Assembly: GCA_018067055.1 (NCBI GenBank)
Contig: JAGPVK010000120.1
Location: forward strand, 1-6,113
Source: Sphingomonadales bacterium
Lineage (GTDB): Bacteria; Pseudomonadota; Alphaproteobacteria; Sphingomonadales; Sphingomonadaceae
Direction: 5' to 3'
DNA: 6,113 nt
The notes under the pieces were generated by a model. It was not told the origin of the DNA. It ran no database searches and saw only the letters and a list, made by a program, of their open reading frames with translations. Of the stretch, positions 5,941 to 6,113 are shown piece by piece; the first letter of the stretch is position 1; each line of letters opens with the position of its first letter. Both the position numbers and the translations under genes were made by a program.

Positions 5941-6113
5941 TTAAAATCCGTAGGCCTTGGCGAGCAATTCTATCGGGTGGCCGATGCGTTCTGGCACATT
6001 GGCCTGACCACCGCTCTCCATGATCTGCTTGAGATGCGGTCCGGCCAACGGACATTCACTGACCATATAATCAGGATCGCCTTTCGCCACGGCGCGGGCT
6101 GCCGGACGACCAA
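5941..6113 (-). CDS. C-terminal end of an Fe-S binding, heterodisulfide-reductase-like protein (partial)
   Basis: The last 56 codons are visible, ending in a TAA stop at 5941-5943; the rest lies past the right edge. The tail includes YMVSECPLAGPHLKQIMES and GHPIELLAKAYGF. The SxCPLAG segment and the HPIELLAxAYG ending resemble the C-terminus of Fe-S oxidoreductases with a heterodisulfide-reductase (CCG-like) domain that are found next to DUF3501 genes. The cysteine in SECPLAG may belong to a cluster or catalytic CCG-type motif. The family call rests on this short tail plus the neighbouring DUF3501 gene, so it is less certain than the others. It is probably cotranscribed with DUF3501. Confidence 0.7.
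   Translation of the reverse strand, partial: GRPAARAVAKGDPDYMVSECPLAGPHLKQIMESGGQANVPERIGHPIELLAKAYGF

Overview
The window looks like chromosomal DNA of an alphaproteobacterium, most likely a sphingomonad (order Sphingomonadales). This is inferred from moderately high G+C and from the gene set: an XrtA/PEP-CTERM exopolysaccharide pair (PrsK plus a TIGR03013-type sugar transferase), an ScfR-type regulator, and a DUF3501/Fe-S protein pair. No tRNA, rRNA, CRISPR array, insertion sequence or integration site was seen.

Layout. From right to left on the minus strand, positions 6113-5288 carry the last 56 codons of an Fe-S (heterodisulfide-reductase-like) protein followed by a complete DUF3501 gene. 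Facing them on the plus strand is a small membrane-anchored, very acidic protein of unknown function (4866-5291); its stop codon interlocks with the DUF3501 stop in one CTAG. A 197-bp divergent intergenic region (4669-4865) carries a candidate regulatory module for the next minus-strand gene, an ScfR/RamB-family regulator (3277-4668). After a 162-bp gap come the sugar transferase (1726-3114) and, 1 nt behind its stop, prsK, which runs off the left edge.

How the genes work together. The sugar transferase would start assembly of an exopolysaccharide repeat unit on a lipid carrier. PrsK is the membrane histidine kinase that, with its partner PrsR (outside the window), controls XrtA/PEP-CTERM genes. 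The ScfR-type protein probably senses a short-chain acyl-CoA and controls central carbon genes and itself.

Most notable observations. (1) prsK is split by an in-frame TAG at 822-824, where the family normally has a tyrosine codon. The frame stays open and recognisable (GAF domain, phosphoacceptor His) for all 273 remaining codons, so this is a fresh nonsense mutation, a readthrough case or a sequencing error. (2) The regulator's upstream region has a two-half-site element resembling the TTTGCAAA-N4-TTTGCAAA motif known for ScfR proteins. It lies inside a good -35/-10 promoter whose predicted start falls on the ATG, which suggests an autoregulated, leaderless transcript. A perfect TTTGCAAA lies just upstream. 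(3) The acidic protein is unrecognised and may be lineage-specific. I saw no wholly new multi-gene system.
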